From: Planctomycetota bacterium
GTDB lineage: Bacteria > Planctomycetota > UBA1135 > JACQFD01
Length of the DNA: 64,000 nucleotides
Assembly (NCBI GenBank): GCA_016792805.1
Contig: JAEUHX010000042.1
Coordinates: 1 to 64,000 of the forward strand
Reading direction: 5' to 3'
The notes beneath the pieces were generated by a model. It worked only from the letters and a program-made list of their open reading frames with translations. It did not search any database and was not told the DNA's origin. The number at the start of each line of letters is the position of its first letter. Within the stretch, counting starts at the first letter, position 1. Below, piece after piece: positions 20,534 through 35,688 of the stretch. The position numbers and the translations under genes are program-made.

Positions 20534-22687
20534 CTAGAAGCGGAACGTCAGCACGAGCTTCGCGACGAAGTCCGTGTCCGTCGGCACGATCGAACGGTTC
20601 GGGAGCTCTTGCCAATTGTGATTCAGTACCACGAAGAGATCTTTGCCCGGCTCCAGGATCCACCGCAGCCGATTATTGATTCCGAAGCTCTCCGAGATGT
20701 TGTCGAATTGTGCCAGCGTCTGAATCGAGAGGTCGGGGCTTAGGTTCAGCTCCGTGCGCAGCCGCGTCACAAGCACATAGGCGTCGCCGCCCGGCAGCCG
20801 CAGCCAGCTCTGCTCCGTTTCGAGCGCCGCCTGCAGCGACCCATTGGGCCGCAGGGCCGCGGAGATCTGCAGGTCGTGGCGCTCGCCGTCGTCGAAGCGC
20901 CCTGTTTCGCCGTCGACTTCGACGACCAGATCGCGCCGATTGGCGGACTGTAAATTCACGCCGACCCGCGTCTGGGAGTACTCCTCCGCGGGCACGAGCA
21001 GCCCAGGGACGATCTCGAATGGGGCAGTTACTTTCTCGTAGGAAGGGACGACGCGAACGCGCGCTTCATCGCCCGACTCGAGCAGCGCTCCCACAAAAAA
21101 GGATCCCGCCGTATCCAGGAGGTCGCCGCTCAGATCAGTGAACGCTTGCGGCGTGACGCCGAAGAAAAGCTGCCGCACGTCGCCTCCGGGACGAGGCTGA
21201 TAGGCAAACGTTCCGTCATAGGCGCGTACGCCGCGGCGCCGCACGAATCCGAGGGCCGGATCGAAGTCATCGCCGATCTCTCTCGCCCGCGCGCGCCAAC
21301 GCCATAGATCGTTGGGGTAATCCACTTCGAGTCCCATGGCTCGATCGTTGCCATCGCGGCTTGGCGTGAACGACTTCAAGAAAAACGCCGAGACATCAAG
21401 ATTCTTCCCGCCCGCAAGCCGTCGCGTGACATATCTCCAATCGAATCCGCCGACCGTGTTGTCTTCGCGCCCGGAAGGATCTCCGGAGGTAATGAGCGTT
21501 CCCACCGTGTGCTCCGAATCGAGGTTGCGCCGGACGCGCGTCGCAAAAAGTTGCTGATTCTCGAGATCGCCGTCGCGATCGGTCTCGACTCCGAGCGCAC
21601 CAATACTCCAAGGACCCTCGTAGCCGCTTACTTTTGTTCCGGCGAGGATCGGGATCGCGCTGCCGTTGCGCGCAAGCCCGACGCGCCGGCTGAAGAAGGG
21701 CACAAGATCGCTCGAGCCGAACGTGCCGCCACCTGTCTCAAATGCGAAGACGCCCGCATCCTCGAGGAAGAACTTCCGCTTCTCAGGGAAGAAAAGTGGA
21801 AACCGCGTGAGGTTCACCTGGCGATCGTCGACTTCGGTCTCCGCAAAGTCTGTATTCGCCGTAAGCGCGCCGGTGATTCCGGGCGTCAGGCGATAAAACA
21901 ATTCGCCGCCGCCCGTGCCGAGCAGGTCGGAGTCGTCGGGAAGGCGCTGCCGCGACGCGCTGCCTCGAATGTAGGGCACGAGGTCGAGTCCGATGCCGGG
22001 CTCCAGGCCATCCAGCCCCTCCAGGTCGCCCGCCTCCGAAAGCCGGAAAAGCGGCGTATCGAAGCGCGCCGACGCCCAGTGCACCGCCTCGAGCTTGCGC
22101 CGAATGTTGCGATGATAATTGAACCCCCAGGTCGTCACCTCCGGGAGCGTCGCCATCGTTCGCACGGGAATCCGCAGCTCCGCAAACCAGCCCTCCTTTG
22201 TGATGCGCGCGCGGCCATCCCAGATGCCGTCCCAGGCTTTATTGAAACGGGCACCGTTTGAAGAGATGAGCGCGTCTCCGATGGAACCGCCGGGGCTGAT
22301 CTGAAAGAAGTAAGCATTCCTGTGGTCGTGCAGCGGATCGATCACGAGCTCCACGCGATCGTCCGGGTCGAGGTCGGCGTCGCGCCGCGGCTGCGTCGCG
22401 CGGATGGACTCAGGCTCCGAGTCATAACAGAAAAGTGCGATGTAGATTGCCTTCCCGTCCTGCGCAACGCGCACCTCCGTGCGCTCCGTTGGCTCCGCGT
22501 TCTCGAGCGGAAGCCGCTGCCGCGGCGGGGGAAGCGGCGCCACGGTGCTCCAGACTGGATCGCTGAGATCGCCGTCAATCGACGGAGCGTCCTCTGCGCG
22601 GATTCGCGTTACTTTTCCTGCCGGCCGCGGATGAGACGGCGCCGACTGCGGCGCCGCCAGCGCCGCCCACAGGGCGACAGCGAGCAC
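20534..22687 (-). CDS. Outer-membrane barrel protein with CBM9-like and DUF5916-type domains
   Basis: The 717-aa product starts at GTG 22687 with a short hydrophobic signal (MLAVALWAALAAPQSA). Residues about 28-215 form a CBM9-like domain recognisable by its opening, DAPSIDGDLSDPVWSTVAPL, and by YIALFCYDSEPESIR and DRVELVIDPLHD. The remaining 500 residues match the DUF5916 pattern (LDLVPYIRGSAS, TDFAETEVDDRQVNLTRFPLFF, PEKRKFFLEDAGVF) and are rich in alternating strands, ending in Phe (LVLTFRF), as beta-barrel outer-membrane proteins do. It may bind or take up a carbohydrate or other ligand; the substrate is unknown. It follows xerD by nine bases, probably in one transcript. Confidence 0.85.
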   Translation of the reverse strand: MLAVALWAALAAPQSAPSHPRPAGKVTRIRAEDAPSIDGDLSDPVWSTVAPLPPPRQRLPLENAEPTERTEVRVAQDGKAIYIALFCYDSEPESIRATQPRRDADLDPDDRVELVIDPLHDHRNAYFFQISPGGSIGDALISSNGARFNKAWDGIWDGRARITKEGWFAELRIPVRTMATLPEVTTWGFNYHRNIRRKLEAVHWASARFDTPLFRLSEAGDLEGLDGLEPGIGLDLVPYIRGSASRQRLPDDSDLLGTGGGELFYRLTPGITGALTANTDFAETEVDDRQVNLTRFPLFFPEKRKFFLEDAGVFAFETGGGTFGSSDLVPFFSRRVGLARNGSAIPILAGTKVSGYEGPWSIGALGVETDRDGDLENQQLFATRVRRNLDSEHTVGTLITSGDPSGREDNTVGGFDWRYVTRRLAGGKNLDVSAFFLKSFTPSRDGNDRAMGLEVDYPNDLWRWRARAREIGDDFDPALGFVRRRGVRAYDGTFAYQPRPGGDVRQLFFGVTPQAFTDLSGDLLDTAGSFFVGALLESGDEARVRVVPSYEKVTAPFEIVPGLLVPAEEYSQTRVGVNLQSANRRDLVVEVDGETGRFDDGERHDLQISAALRPNGSLQAALETEQSWLRLPGGDAYVLVTRLRTELNLSPDLSIQTLAQFDNISESFGINNRLRWILEPGKDLFVVLNHNWQELPNRSIVPTDTDFVAKLVLTFRF

Positions 22688-22696
22688 GTCCGATGC

Positions 22697-23611
22697 CTAC
22701 GCCCGGGGATGAAACTTCTCGTGAACGCGCTTCAGGCGCGCCGAGTCGACGTGGGTGTAGATCTGCGTCGTCGCGATGTCGGCGTGTCCCAGCATCTGTT
22801 GCACGCTGCGCAGGTCGGCGCCGCCCTGTAACAGATGCGTTGCGAACGAATGCCGCAGCTTGTGGGGCGAGACGCGGGAGAGCGGCAGATGCGCCGCACG
22901 AGCCGCCTGCTTGACAATTCTCCACAGATCTTCCCGCGCCAGCGGCCTGCCATTGCGCGAGAGAAAGAGCCTTCCCTCCGAAGCGCCCCGGTCGAGAAGC
23001 GGCCGTTCCGATTCCAAATATTCCTCCAGCGCCGCCGCCGCGCGGTCGCCCAGAATCACAAGCCGCTCCTTCGAGCGCTTGCCGAGCACGCGCATCGTCG
23101 CCGTCTCAAAGCTCACTCGATCCAACGTGAGATGCGCCGCCTCCGATGCGCGGATGCCCGTCGCATACAACACTTCCAAAATGGCGCGATTGCGCAGCGA
23201 GCCCTTCGCCGCCGTGACGGGACGCTCCACGATGCGCGCAGCCTCCGACGGCGTGAGCACCTCGGGCAGCTTGCGCCACGGGCGCGGCGTCGTGATCGAG
23301 GCCGACGGGTCGACGGCCACCATGCGCTCCGCCAGCAGGAATCGATACATCATCCGAATCGCCACGAGAGCCCGCGCGCGCGTCGAGGGCGCCCGAAGCT
23401 TGAGCGTCGCAAGAAACCGAAGAATCGGCGTCGCGTCCGGCACCTCGAAGCTCCCTCGCCCCGACTTCGCGAGGAACTCCGCGAACCGACGCAGCTCGCG
23501 CCGATAGGCTGCCACCGTCCAGGGGGATGCGCCCTGTTCCACGGTCATGCGGTCGAGGAATGCCTCGACTGCAGCCGTGAACTCCGGAGGGATAGCCTGG
23601 GACACCTCCAT
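22697..23611 (-). CDS. xerD: Tyrosine recombinase, XerC/XerD type
   Basis: The 304-aa product (start ATG 23611; a frame 10 codons longer exists) has the SAM-like N-terminal core-binding domain (about 1-100) and the catalytic domain (about 115-304). All active-site residues are visible: Arg154 in TGIRASEAAHL, Lys181 region in GKRSKERLV, His250 and Arg253 in SPHKLRHSFATHLL, His276 in MLGHADIATTQIY, and nucleophile Tyr285 in QIYTHVD. Full length and motif spacing fit a housekeeping recombinase that resolves chromosome dimers at dif with its partner. An integrase of a lost element is less likely, since no other mobile genes are near. I call it XerD rather than XerC from overall pattern only. Confidence 0.88.
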   Translation of the reverse strand: MEVSQAIPPEFTAAVEAFLDRMTVEQGASPWTVAAYRRELRRFAEFLAKSGRGSFEVPDATPILRFLATLKLRAPSTRARALVAIRMMYRFLLAERMVAVDPSASITTPRPWRKLPEVLTPSEAARIVERPVTAAKGSLRNRAILEVLYATGIRASEAAHLTLDRVSFETATMRVLGKRSKERLVILGDRAAAALEEYLESERPLLDRGASEGRLFLSRNGRPLAREDLWRIVKQAARAAHLPLSRVSPHKLRHSFATHLLQGGADLRSVQQMLGHADIATTQIYTHVDSARLKRVHEKFHPRA

Positions 23612-23771
23612 ACCGTGCGCACGCCAAGGGCCACTTCTCAAGGCTCTCGTTGACGCTCCCAGGGACGCGCACTACCTTCCCCGCCCCAAAACTCCGGGAG
23701 CAGCCGATGGGCTCCGTTGCGACGCACGGTCGCAGCCGCTCCTCGAGTTGCCCCGCACCGCCGATACCGGA

Positions 23772-24290
23772 ATGGTCAAGAAGTCCTCCAAGAGCAGCAG
23801 CGTCAAGAAGACCTCGATCACGGAGTCGTCGAAAGAGCCGGCCCCGCCGCCTCCGCCGATGCCAAAGTCGAAGCTCACGAAAGATGAGCTGAAGCAGTTC
23901 CGTAATGCGCTGCTCGCGCTCCGCGATCAGCTCACGAAGCAGGTGGGGAGCATGGAGTCGGAGGCGCTCACCAAGGGCGATTCCGACGTCAGCGTCGACC
24001 ACATGGCCGACCACGGCTCGGAAACCTTCGACCAGGACTTCACCCTCGGGCTCATCGAGAACGAGGAGCGCACGATCCAGGAGATCGATGAAGCGCTCGA
24101 TCGCATCGAGGAGGGGCACTACGGGGTGTGCGAGCGCTGCCACGAGTCGCCCGCCAAGGCGAACAAAATTGCGCCCCACATTCCCAAGGCGCGCCTCGAG
24201 GCGATCCCGTGGACGCGATTCTGCGTCGACCACGCGCGGGAGGCCGAGCGCGACCGCGAAGTCGAAGAAGCACAGGAAGACGAGGAGTAG
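23772..24290 (+). CDS. DksA/TraR-family protein with a variant zinc site
   Basis: The 172-aa product (ATG 23772) has a Lys/Ser/Pro-rich tail (1-35), a helical coiled-coil region (36-115, LTKDELKQFRNALLALRDQL...DEALDRIEEGHYGVC) and a C-terminal zinc-finger-like segment with Cys120 and Cys123 (CERC), IPKARLEAIPWTRF, then Cys151 and His154 (CVDH). The usual four-Cys site therefore reads C-C-C-H. DksA-type proteins enter the RNA polymerase secondary channel and mediate stringent control; others of the group have unknown roles. It ends in a run of Glu/Asp. It lies 71 bases upstream of lspA, an arrangement I recall as common. Whether it binds zinc or RNA polymerase is not known from this. Confidence 0.85.
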   Translation: MVKKSSKSSSVKKTSITESSKEPAPPPPPMPKSKLTKDELKQFRNALLALRDQLTKQVGSMESEALTKGDSDVSVDHMADHGSETFDQDFTLGLIENEERTIQEIDEALDRIEEGHYGVCERCHESPAKANKIAPHIPKARLEAIPWTRFCVDHAREAERDREVEEAQEDEE

Positions 24291-24295
24291 CGGTT

Positions 24296-24320
24296 GAGCC
24301 CGTACAGCACGGGCTCTTCT
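24296..24320 (+). terminator. Weak hairpin terminator after the DksA-type gene
   Basis: An eight-base perfect stem (GAGCCCGT/ACGGGCTC, loop ACAGC region) begins five bases after the stop codon and is followed only by TTCT. It may attenuate transcription into lspA rather than fully stop it. Confidence 0.4.
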
Positions 24321-24361
24321 CGATCTCCGTTCTGTTGGAAACTGTGGATTCGGCGACGCCG

Positions 24362-24895
24362 ATGGGCTTCCGCGGTAAACGCATCTTTTGGATTCTCGCC
24401 CTCGGCTTGGCCGCGGCCGATCTCTTCACCAAGTGGGCCGCCTTCGAGGCAGTGCGCACGCAAGGGGTGGCGAGCTACCTCCATGGCGGTGAAAAGGCCA
24501 TCACCGTCATCCCCGGTTTCTTCTACCTCACCGAAGTGTGGAATCCGGGAGGCATCTGGGGAATCGCGCAGGATGGGTGGAAGTCGACGGCGCTCGTCGT
24601 CTTCCGTGTCATCGCCGTGCCGGCTCTCGTCCTGCTCGCGGCGCGCACGCCGGCAATCGAGCGTCGTCTCGTGGTGGCGCTCTCCATGTTCTGCGCCGGC
24701 GCCATCGGCAACCTCTACGACAACCTGATCCACCGGAAGGGCGTTCGCGACTTTCTCGATTTCTTCCTGATTGGAGAGTCGGGCTACCACTACCCGACGT
24801 TCAATTTGGCCGACGCGTGCATTGTCTGCGCCGCGCTGCTCGTCGCACTCGACGCCGTCCTCCCGCGCCCGACACCACAAACCTCGCAGGCGTAG
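24362..24895 (+). CDS. lspA: Lipoprotein signal peptidase (prolipoprotein signal peptidase II)
   Basis: LspA is an inner-membrane aspartic protease that cleaves the signal peptide of lipidated prolipoproteins before the +1 Cys. The 177-aa product (ATG 24362) has four expected membrane segments and the family's motifs: the early Asp/Lys pair (LAAADLFTKWAAFE), the substrate-facing NPGGIWGI (normally NxGxAFG), catalytic Asp120 in GAIGNLYDNL, and catalytic Asp151 in FNLADACI. The 130-aa region upstream of the start in the same frame is Arg-rich and not coding. Several lipoproteins in this window (DUF1573, the Ala-rich lipoprotein, a secretin) are potential clients. Confidence 0.93.
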   Translation: MGFRGKRIFWILALGLAAADLFTKWAAFEAVRTQGVASYLHGGEKAITVIPGFFYLTEVWNPGGIWGIAQDGWKSTALVVFRVIAVPALVLLAARTPAIERRLVVALSMFCAGAIGNLYDNLIHRKGVRDFLDFFLIGESGYHYPTFNLADACIVCAALLVALDAVLPRPTPQTSQA

Positions 24896-25107
24896 CTGCC
24901 CGTGGCAAAAGTCATCCGAGCTGCGCGCGGGACTTTTTCGCGAGTTCATCGTCGGACCGCCTCGCCGTAACTCCTTGCTACGTCTACGGCGGTCCTTCTC
25001 GATCGCGCGGAAAATCCTCGCGCTCGCTCTGCGGAGCACTTTTGCCGCGGGCAGCTAGCAGCGCGCGCGCGGTGACTTCGCCCAGCGGCTGGTAAGATCG
25101 AAGCCGC

Positions 25108-26067
25108 GTGGCGGTCGACCTCTCGGTTTCGTTCGCGGGCGTGCAGTTCGCGAATCCTGTTTTCAGCGCCTCGGGCACGTACGGACACGGGCTCGAGATG
25201 AGTCATTTTGTATCCCCAGCGAAGCTCGGCGCACTCGTCGGGAAGACGGTGACGCGGCGCCCTCGCCCGGGCAATGCTCCTCCGCGCATGGCCGAGACGC
25301 CGAGCGGAATGTTGAATTCTATCGGGCTCGAGAACCGCGGAATTGAACATTACCGAAAAGAAGTATTACCGACGCTCCGGGGCTGCGGCACACGTGTGAT
25401 CTCCAATATTGGCGCGGAGTCGATCGACGACTTCGCGTTCCTGGCGGAACAGTTGGACTCGGAAGATGGGGTCTCGGCCCTGGAAGTGAATCTTTCCTGT
25501 CCCAACGTGGGCGGCGGCAAGCTCCCGTTCTCGACGGACTGCCGCAACGCGGAGGCCGCGATTCGTGCGGTTCGCGAGCGCACGCGCAAACCGATTCTCG
25601 CCAAGCTCTCCCCGAATGTGACCTCCATTGCGGAGATCGCGCGCGCCGTCGAAGCGGCGGGAGCCGATGGCATTACGGCGATCAACACGCTCCTCGGCAT
25701 GGCAATCGATTGGCGGAGGCGCGCCCCGATGCTCTCGACAACCGTCGGCGGTCTCTCGGGGCCGGCCATCAAGCCAGTGGCGCTGCGCATGGTGTTTGAA
25801 GTGGCGCGCGCCGTGCGCATCCCGGTGGTAGCGGCGGGCGGCGTGCGCTGCGCCGACGACGTTGCGGAGTTCCTCGTGGCCGGCGCGAGCGCCGTGCAGG
25901 TCGGCACCTGGAATTTCGTCGACCCAACGGGAATCGGCACCATCGTCGACGACCTCGAGCGCATTCTAGAAGCCGCGCGCGTTGCGAGCGTCCGCTCGCT
26001 GATTGGCTCCCTGCGGTCGCCCGCGCCGGTGCGCTTCGAGCAGGCCGACGCGCTCGTGGAGCGCTGA
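25108..26067 (+). CDS. pyrD: Dihydroorotate dehydrogenase, class 1
   Basis: PyrD oxidises dihydroorotate to orotate in pyrimidine synthesis, with FMN. The 319-aa length, the lack of an N-terminal membrane domain and the catalytic Cys131 in VNLSCPNVGGG place it in cytosolic class 1 (class 2 uses Ser). Other family motifs are NPVFSASGTYGHG (10-30), NSIGLENRG and AAGGVRCADDVAEFLVAGASAVQVGT (FMN phosphate site). Class 1B enzymes need a PyrK electron-transfer subunit; no pyrK is seen here, so it would have to be elsewhere or the enzyme uses another acceptor. It starts at GTG 25108. The 212 bases upstream hold no gene. Confidence 0.93.
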   Translation: MAVDLSVSFAGVQFANPVFSASGTYGHGLEMSHFVSPAKLGALVGKTVTRRPRPGNAPPRMAETPSGMLNSIGLENRGIEHYRKEVLPTLRGCGTRVISNIGAESIDDFAFLAEQLDSEDGVSALEVNLSCPNVGGGKLPFSTDCRNAEAAIRAVRERTRKPILAKLSPNVTSIAEIARAVEAAGADGITAINTLLGMAIDWRRRAPMLSTTVGGLSGPAIKPVALRMVFEVARAVRIPVVAAGGVRCADDVAEFLVAGASAVQVGTWNFVDPTGIGTIVDDLERILEAARVASVRSLIGSLRSPAPVRFEQADALVER

Positions 26068-26103
26068 GGGAAAGCGAGCCGCCATGACGCACGGAGGTCT
26101 GCT

Positions 26104-26967
26104 GTGAAACTCACAGAAATCACCGCGCAGCGGCTTCGTTCCGCCGTCGATCTCTATCTCCAGCTCGCTTATCCGCACGGGCTTCCGTCGCGCGTCAAGC
26201 TGCCGGCTGCGCTCGATTCCTCCGAAGATGTGGAGGAGATCCTGAGCGGATTCTTGAACGAGACGCGGACCTCTGGGCCGAGCCCGGTTCGGCGCTTCGC
26301 TTTGCGCCTGGGGAATGAACAATACCCGTTCATGAAGCTTGTCCTGCAAGAGTATCTTCTCGCGGATGAGTTCGTTTTTGTCGTCGACACCCACGACGAC
26401 ATGGACATCAAACCCAATTATCCTGATTACGAGCGCTGGCAGGCGCTTCGGGAGTCGAACGCCAAGCTGCGGGAGCGGATCGAGGCCACGTGGCGCGAGG
26501 CCGACCTCGATACGTGCTTGCGCCTGCGAGCGCGCGCAGAGGAATTGGCGGCGCGGCGCATGTGCCGCATGCGGGGACTCAAGGCTGTGGTGGTCGACGA
26601 CCAAATCGACCTCGCGGAGACCTTTGCGGCGATTCTGCGTGCCGACGGCTACGAGGTTTTCACCGCCCATGACGGCCGCAAGGGCTTTGAGCTGATCTCG
26701 ACTGTGAAGCCTGATCTCGTGCTGACCGACTTCGAGATGCTTCAGATGGACGGCCTCGAGCTGATCCGGCGGATGCGCGAGGTTCCCGAGCTCCGCTCGA
26801 TCCCCGTGATTCTGGCGACGGGCTCCAATCTGACGCTTGAGCAGATGCGCCAGGCGACCGGCTTTCTCTCGAAGCCCTTCGCCGCCGACGTGCTCGTTTC
26901 GATGGCCGACGAGCTCCTGCGCAAGCGTGCCGCTGGCACGAACGGCTCCGCGACAGCCGGCTCCTAA
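26104..26967 (+). CDS. Response regulator with an unrecognised N-terminal domain
   Basis: The 287-aa protein has a C-terminal receiver domain (about 158-275): acidic pair in VVVDDQID, phospho-acceptor Asp209 in DLVLTDFEMLQMDG, Thr/Ser in ILATGS and Lys in LSKPFA. The first 155 residues are a separate alpha/beta domain that I do not recognise. Phrases in it include VDLYLQLAYPHG, VEEILSGFLNE and FVFVVDTHDDMD, followed by a charged helix and, just before the receiver, a Cys/Arg/Met-rich hinge (RRMCRMRGLK). With the receiver at the C-terminus and no DNA-binding domain, the N-terminal part is the likely output. It lies 37 bases after pyrD and about 130 bases before secA. No kinase is adjacent. Confidence 0.8.
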   Translation: MKLTEITAQRLRSAVDLYLQLAYPHGLPSRVKLPAALDSSEDVEEILSGFLNETRTSGPSPVRRFALRLGNEQYPFMKLVLQEYLLADEFVFVVDTHDDMDIKPNYPDYERWQALRESNAKLRERIEATWREADLDTCLRLRARAEELAARRMCRMRGLKAVVVDDQIDLAETFAAILRADGYEVFTAHDGRKGFELISTVKPDLVLTDFEMLQMDGLELIRRMREVPELRSIPVILATGSNLTLEQMRQATGFLSKPFAADVLVSMADELLRKRAAGTNGSATAGS

Positions 26968-27096
26968 CTCCGGCGCTCCATTTCGCCCCGCGCCCCGCCT
27001 CCGTCCGGTGGCTTCGGCGCTGTTTCGGATTAGAGTCTTCGCCCCTCATTCGACTCGTTCGGCCCCTACCCCGTTCTTCCACAGGTCAGCGCGTAC

Positions 27097-30817
<3,721 letters not shown>

Positions 30818-30825
<8 letters not shown>

Positions 30826-32185
30826 TTCGGCGAACGCCAGCACGGCAGCCTTGCACGCGCCGAGGCGGCAAGCGGCGGCGCTCACCGTATTCGATTTGTT
30901 CTATGGCGCGGTCGGTCTCCTGGCCGCCGCTTGTGTGATTCCGGTTGCCGCGTGGCGCGCGCGCAGAGATGGTGCAGCAGGTGCCCGCTGGCGGGGGCGC
31001 CTTGCGCTCGGCGCCGTCCCCGTGCCGATCGGGAACGGCCCACGTGTCCTCTTCCATGGAGTTTCGCTCGGAGAGGTGAAGCTCGTGGCTCCGCTGCTGA
31101 GAGCGCTCACAGCCGTCGGAGCCAAGCTCGATCCGCTCATCACCTCCACGACCCCAGCAGGTCTCGCCGAGGCGGAGCGCCTGTTCGCAGAGCAGCCGCG
31201 CGCGGTGTGGCCGATCGATTTTCCGACCTGTCCTGGGCGGTTCCTGGCGAAGGCGAAACCGCAGTCGGTGATCCTCCTCGAGCACGAGCTCTGGCCGACC
31301 TTCCTTCGCCAGGCAGCGCGGCGCAGCATCCCTGTCGCCGTCGTCAGCGGGCGATTCTCACAAAAGAGCGCGAATCGTTGCTCGAGCGTCGCGGAGGTGG
31401 CCGCGCGGCGGCTCAGCGCCGTCGAATTGTTTGCAATGCAGTCGGAGCCCCACGCCGAGCGGCTGCGCCGATTGCGCGTTCCGGACTCAAGAATTGTGAT
31501 CTGTGGAAACGTAAAGTTCGACGGGCTCCCCGATCCTCGCGCCGTCCCGAGCGCCGAACTCCGCCGGTGCCTCGGGATCGAGCCCGGCGAGCAGGTGGTC
31601 GTCGCCGGCAGCACCCACGGACCCGAGGAGGGGGCATTGGCGCGCGCCGCCGCGGCGCTCCGCCAGCAGGGGCTCGAGCGGGTTCGGTGGATCTTCGTCC
31701 CGCGCCACACCCAGCGGTCCGAAGCCCTCGAGCAGGAGATCACCTCGATTCTCGGGCCTCCAGCTCGCCTCACGCGACTGCGCGCTGGTGCTCCCGCGCC
31801 GTCCGCCGGAACCCCGATTCTGATCGACACCCTAGGGGAGCTCGAGAGCGTTTACCGGTTCGCCACGATCGCCTTCGTGGGCGGCTCCTTGGGGAACGAC
31901 CGGGGTGGGCAGAACATGCTGGAGCCAGCGGCTTTAGGAGTACCCGTACTCCACGGTCCGCGGGTCGCCAACTTCATCGAGGCCGCTGAGCTTCTCCAGT
32001 CGGCAGGCGCATCGATGGTGGTGGCCGACGAAGCGGCTCTCCAAGCAGCGCTCGCAGAGTGGCTGCGCAACCCGGAAGAGGCCGCTCGCCGGGGAGCCGC
32101 TGGCCGCGCAGCGCTGGAGCCCCATCGGGGCGCCTCGGCGCGCATCGCTCGCGAGCTCCTTGATCGAGGCCTCGTCGCCCGCTAG
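30818..32185 (+). CDS. waaA: 3-deoxy-D-manno-octulosonic acid (KDO) transferase
   Basis: WaaA (KdtA) transfers KDO from CMP-KDO to lipid A precursor at the inner membrane, so this organism makes LPS. The likely start is GTG 30818, which overlaps the secA stop (GTGCATAA) by eight bases and gives 455 aa. Residues 24-45 are the usual N-terminal membrane anchor. Family motifs follow: FHGVSLGEVKL (80-90; catalytic Glu86, variant of HAxSVGE), ITSTTPAGLAEAERLF, LLEHELWPTFL, GNVKFD (about 230), AGSTHGPEE and the second-domain FVGGSLGNDRGGQNMLEPAALGVPV. Overlap with secA indicates translational coupling. No other LPS genes lie in the window. Confidence 0.93.
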
Positions 32186-32383
32186 CGCCGCCCGCAGGCG
32201 CCTCCCCGCGGGCGGAGCGCCCTTCTTCGGTCGCTTCCTCGAAGTCGCCTCAGGGAGCTGTCGCGGCTATGCTTCTCCGCTCATTTTCCGGCCGGCCACC
32301 TCGTCGAATCGCCGACGGGCGCGACGGCCTCACCCAAAAAGCCGCCTCAAGATCTCCACGCTCGCGCTCCGAGACCGCTCCCT

Positions 32384-35022
<2,639 letters not shown>

Positions 35023-35044
35023 GCGGGGTCCCATCGGATCCGTT

Positions 35045-35078
35045 GCGCGCCGGCACAAACCCGGCGCGCTTGCTTTTT
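35045..35078 (+). terminator. Rho-independent terminator after ahcY
   Basis: Nine-base perfect stem GCGCGCCGG / CCGGCGCGC with loop CACAAAC, followed by TTGCTTTTT. It begins 22 bases after the ahcY stop. Confidence 0.85.
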
Positions 35079-35106
35079 GGGGACGTTCGCCGACTCTTCT
35101 CGCCCG

Positions 35107-35577
35107 ATGGCATCCAACTCGTCGAGCGTCCGCGAGCAATTCCGAAACTGGGACACCGTCCGGCTTGAGCTCGAGCAGGTGTTGGATCGCGTTGACCCGG
35201 AGACATGGGATTGGAAGCCGGTGGCCCATCCGTCGGTCCGCTCGATCGGCGATCTCGTGCGCCATCTGTGCGATGCGGAGGCCTATTGGATCGATCGCGT
35301 GATCCACGGCAAGGAGTGGCTGCGCCACACGCGCGAGCTTTGGCCCGACGCGGAGGCGACTCTCCAGCGTTGGCGCGTGCTCCGGACGCAGACGCTCGCG
35401 TACCTCGACGGGCTCTCTCCGGCGCGACTCTCCGACACGAAGGTGGACCATCGAGGCAACCTCACGAGCATCGGCTGGATCCTCTGGCATGTCTTCCAGC
35501 ACGAAGCGCACCACCGCGGGCAGATCTACCAGCTCCTACGACTTCGGAACCCAGGCCGTGCGTCGCTCGTGGAGTAG
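35107..35577 (+). CDS. DinB-superfamily protein
   Basis: The 156-aa product (ATG 35107) fits the DinB/YfiT four-helix fold, whose members are metal-dependent thiol transferases or proteins of unknown function. Helix 2 carries His48-type residue in GDLVRHLCDAEAYW and the last helices carry the paired His motif WHVFQHEAHHRGQI; together these make the three-His metal site. Trp and Asp residues before the first motif (WDWKPVAHPSVRS) are also typical. There is no signal peptide. It follows the ahcY terminator, so it is probably transcribed on its own. Substrate unknown; bacillithiol- or mycothiol-type transferase activity cannot be assumed. Confidence 0.8.
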   Translation: MASNSSSVREQFRNWDTVRLELEQVLDRVDPETWDWKPVAHPSVRSIGDLVRHLCDAEAYWIDRVIHGKEWLRHTRELWPDAEATLQRWRVLRTQTLAYLDGLSPARLSDTKVDHRGNLTSIGWILWHVFQHEAHHRGQIYQLLRLRNPGRASLVE

Positions 35578-35688
35578 GTGAGTTCACCCCCGAGCTGAGC
35601 TCCTGCACTTTGCGCCGGCGGCCCGTTTCGCAGAGCGAAAATCGGGCGGGACCGGGTAGCCCATCGCTCTCTAGAATCTCGCGGCCAC

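Noticed and set aside
32186-32383. SAM riboswitch upstream of metK
   Set aside because: I could not find the conserved core of SAM-I, SAM-II or SAM-IV types in these 198 bases.
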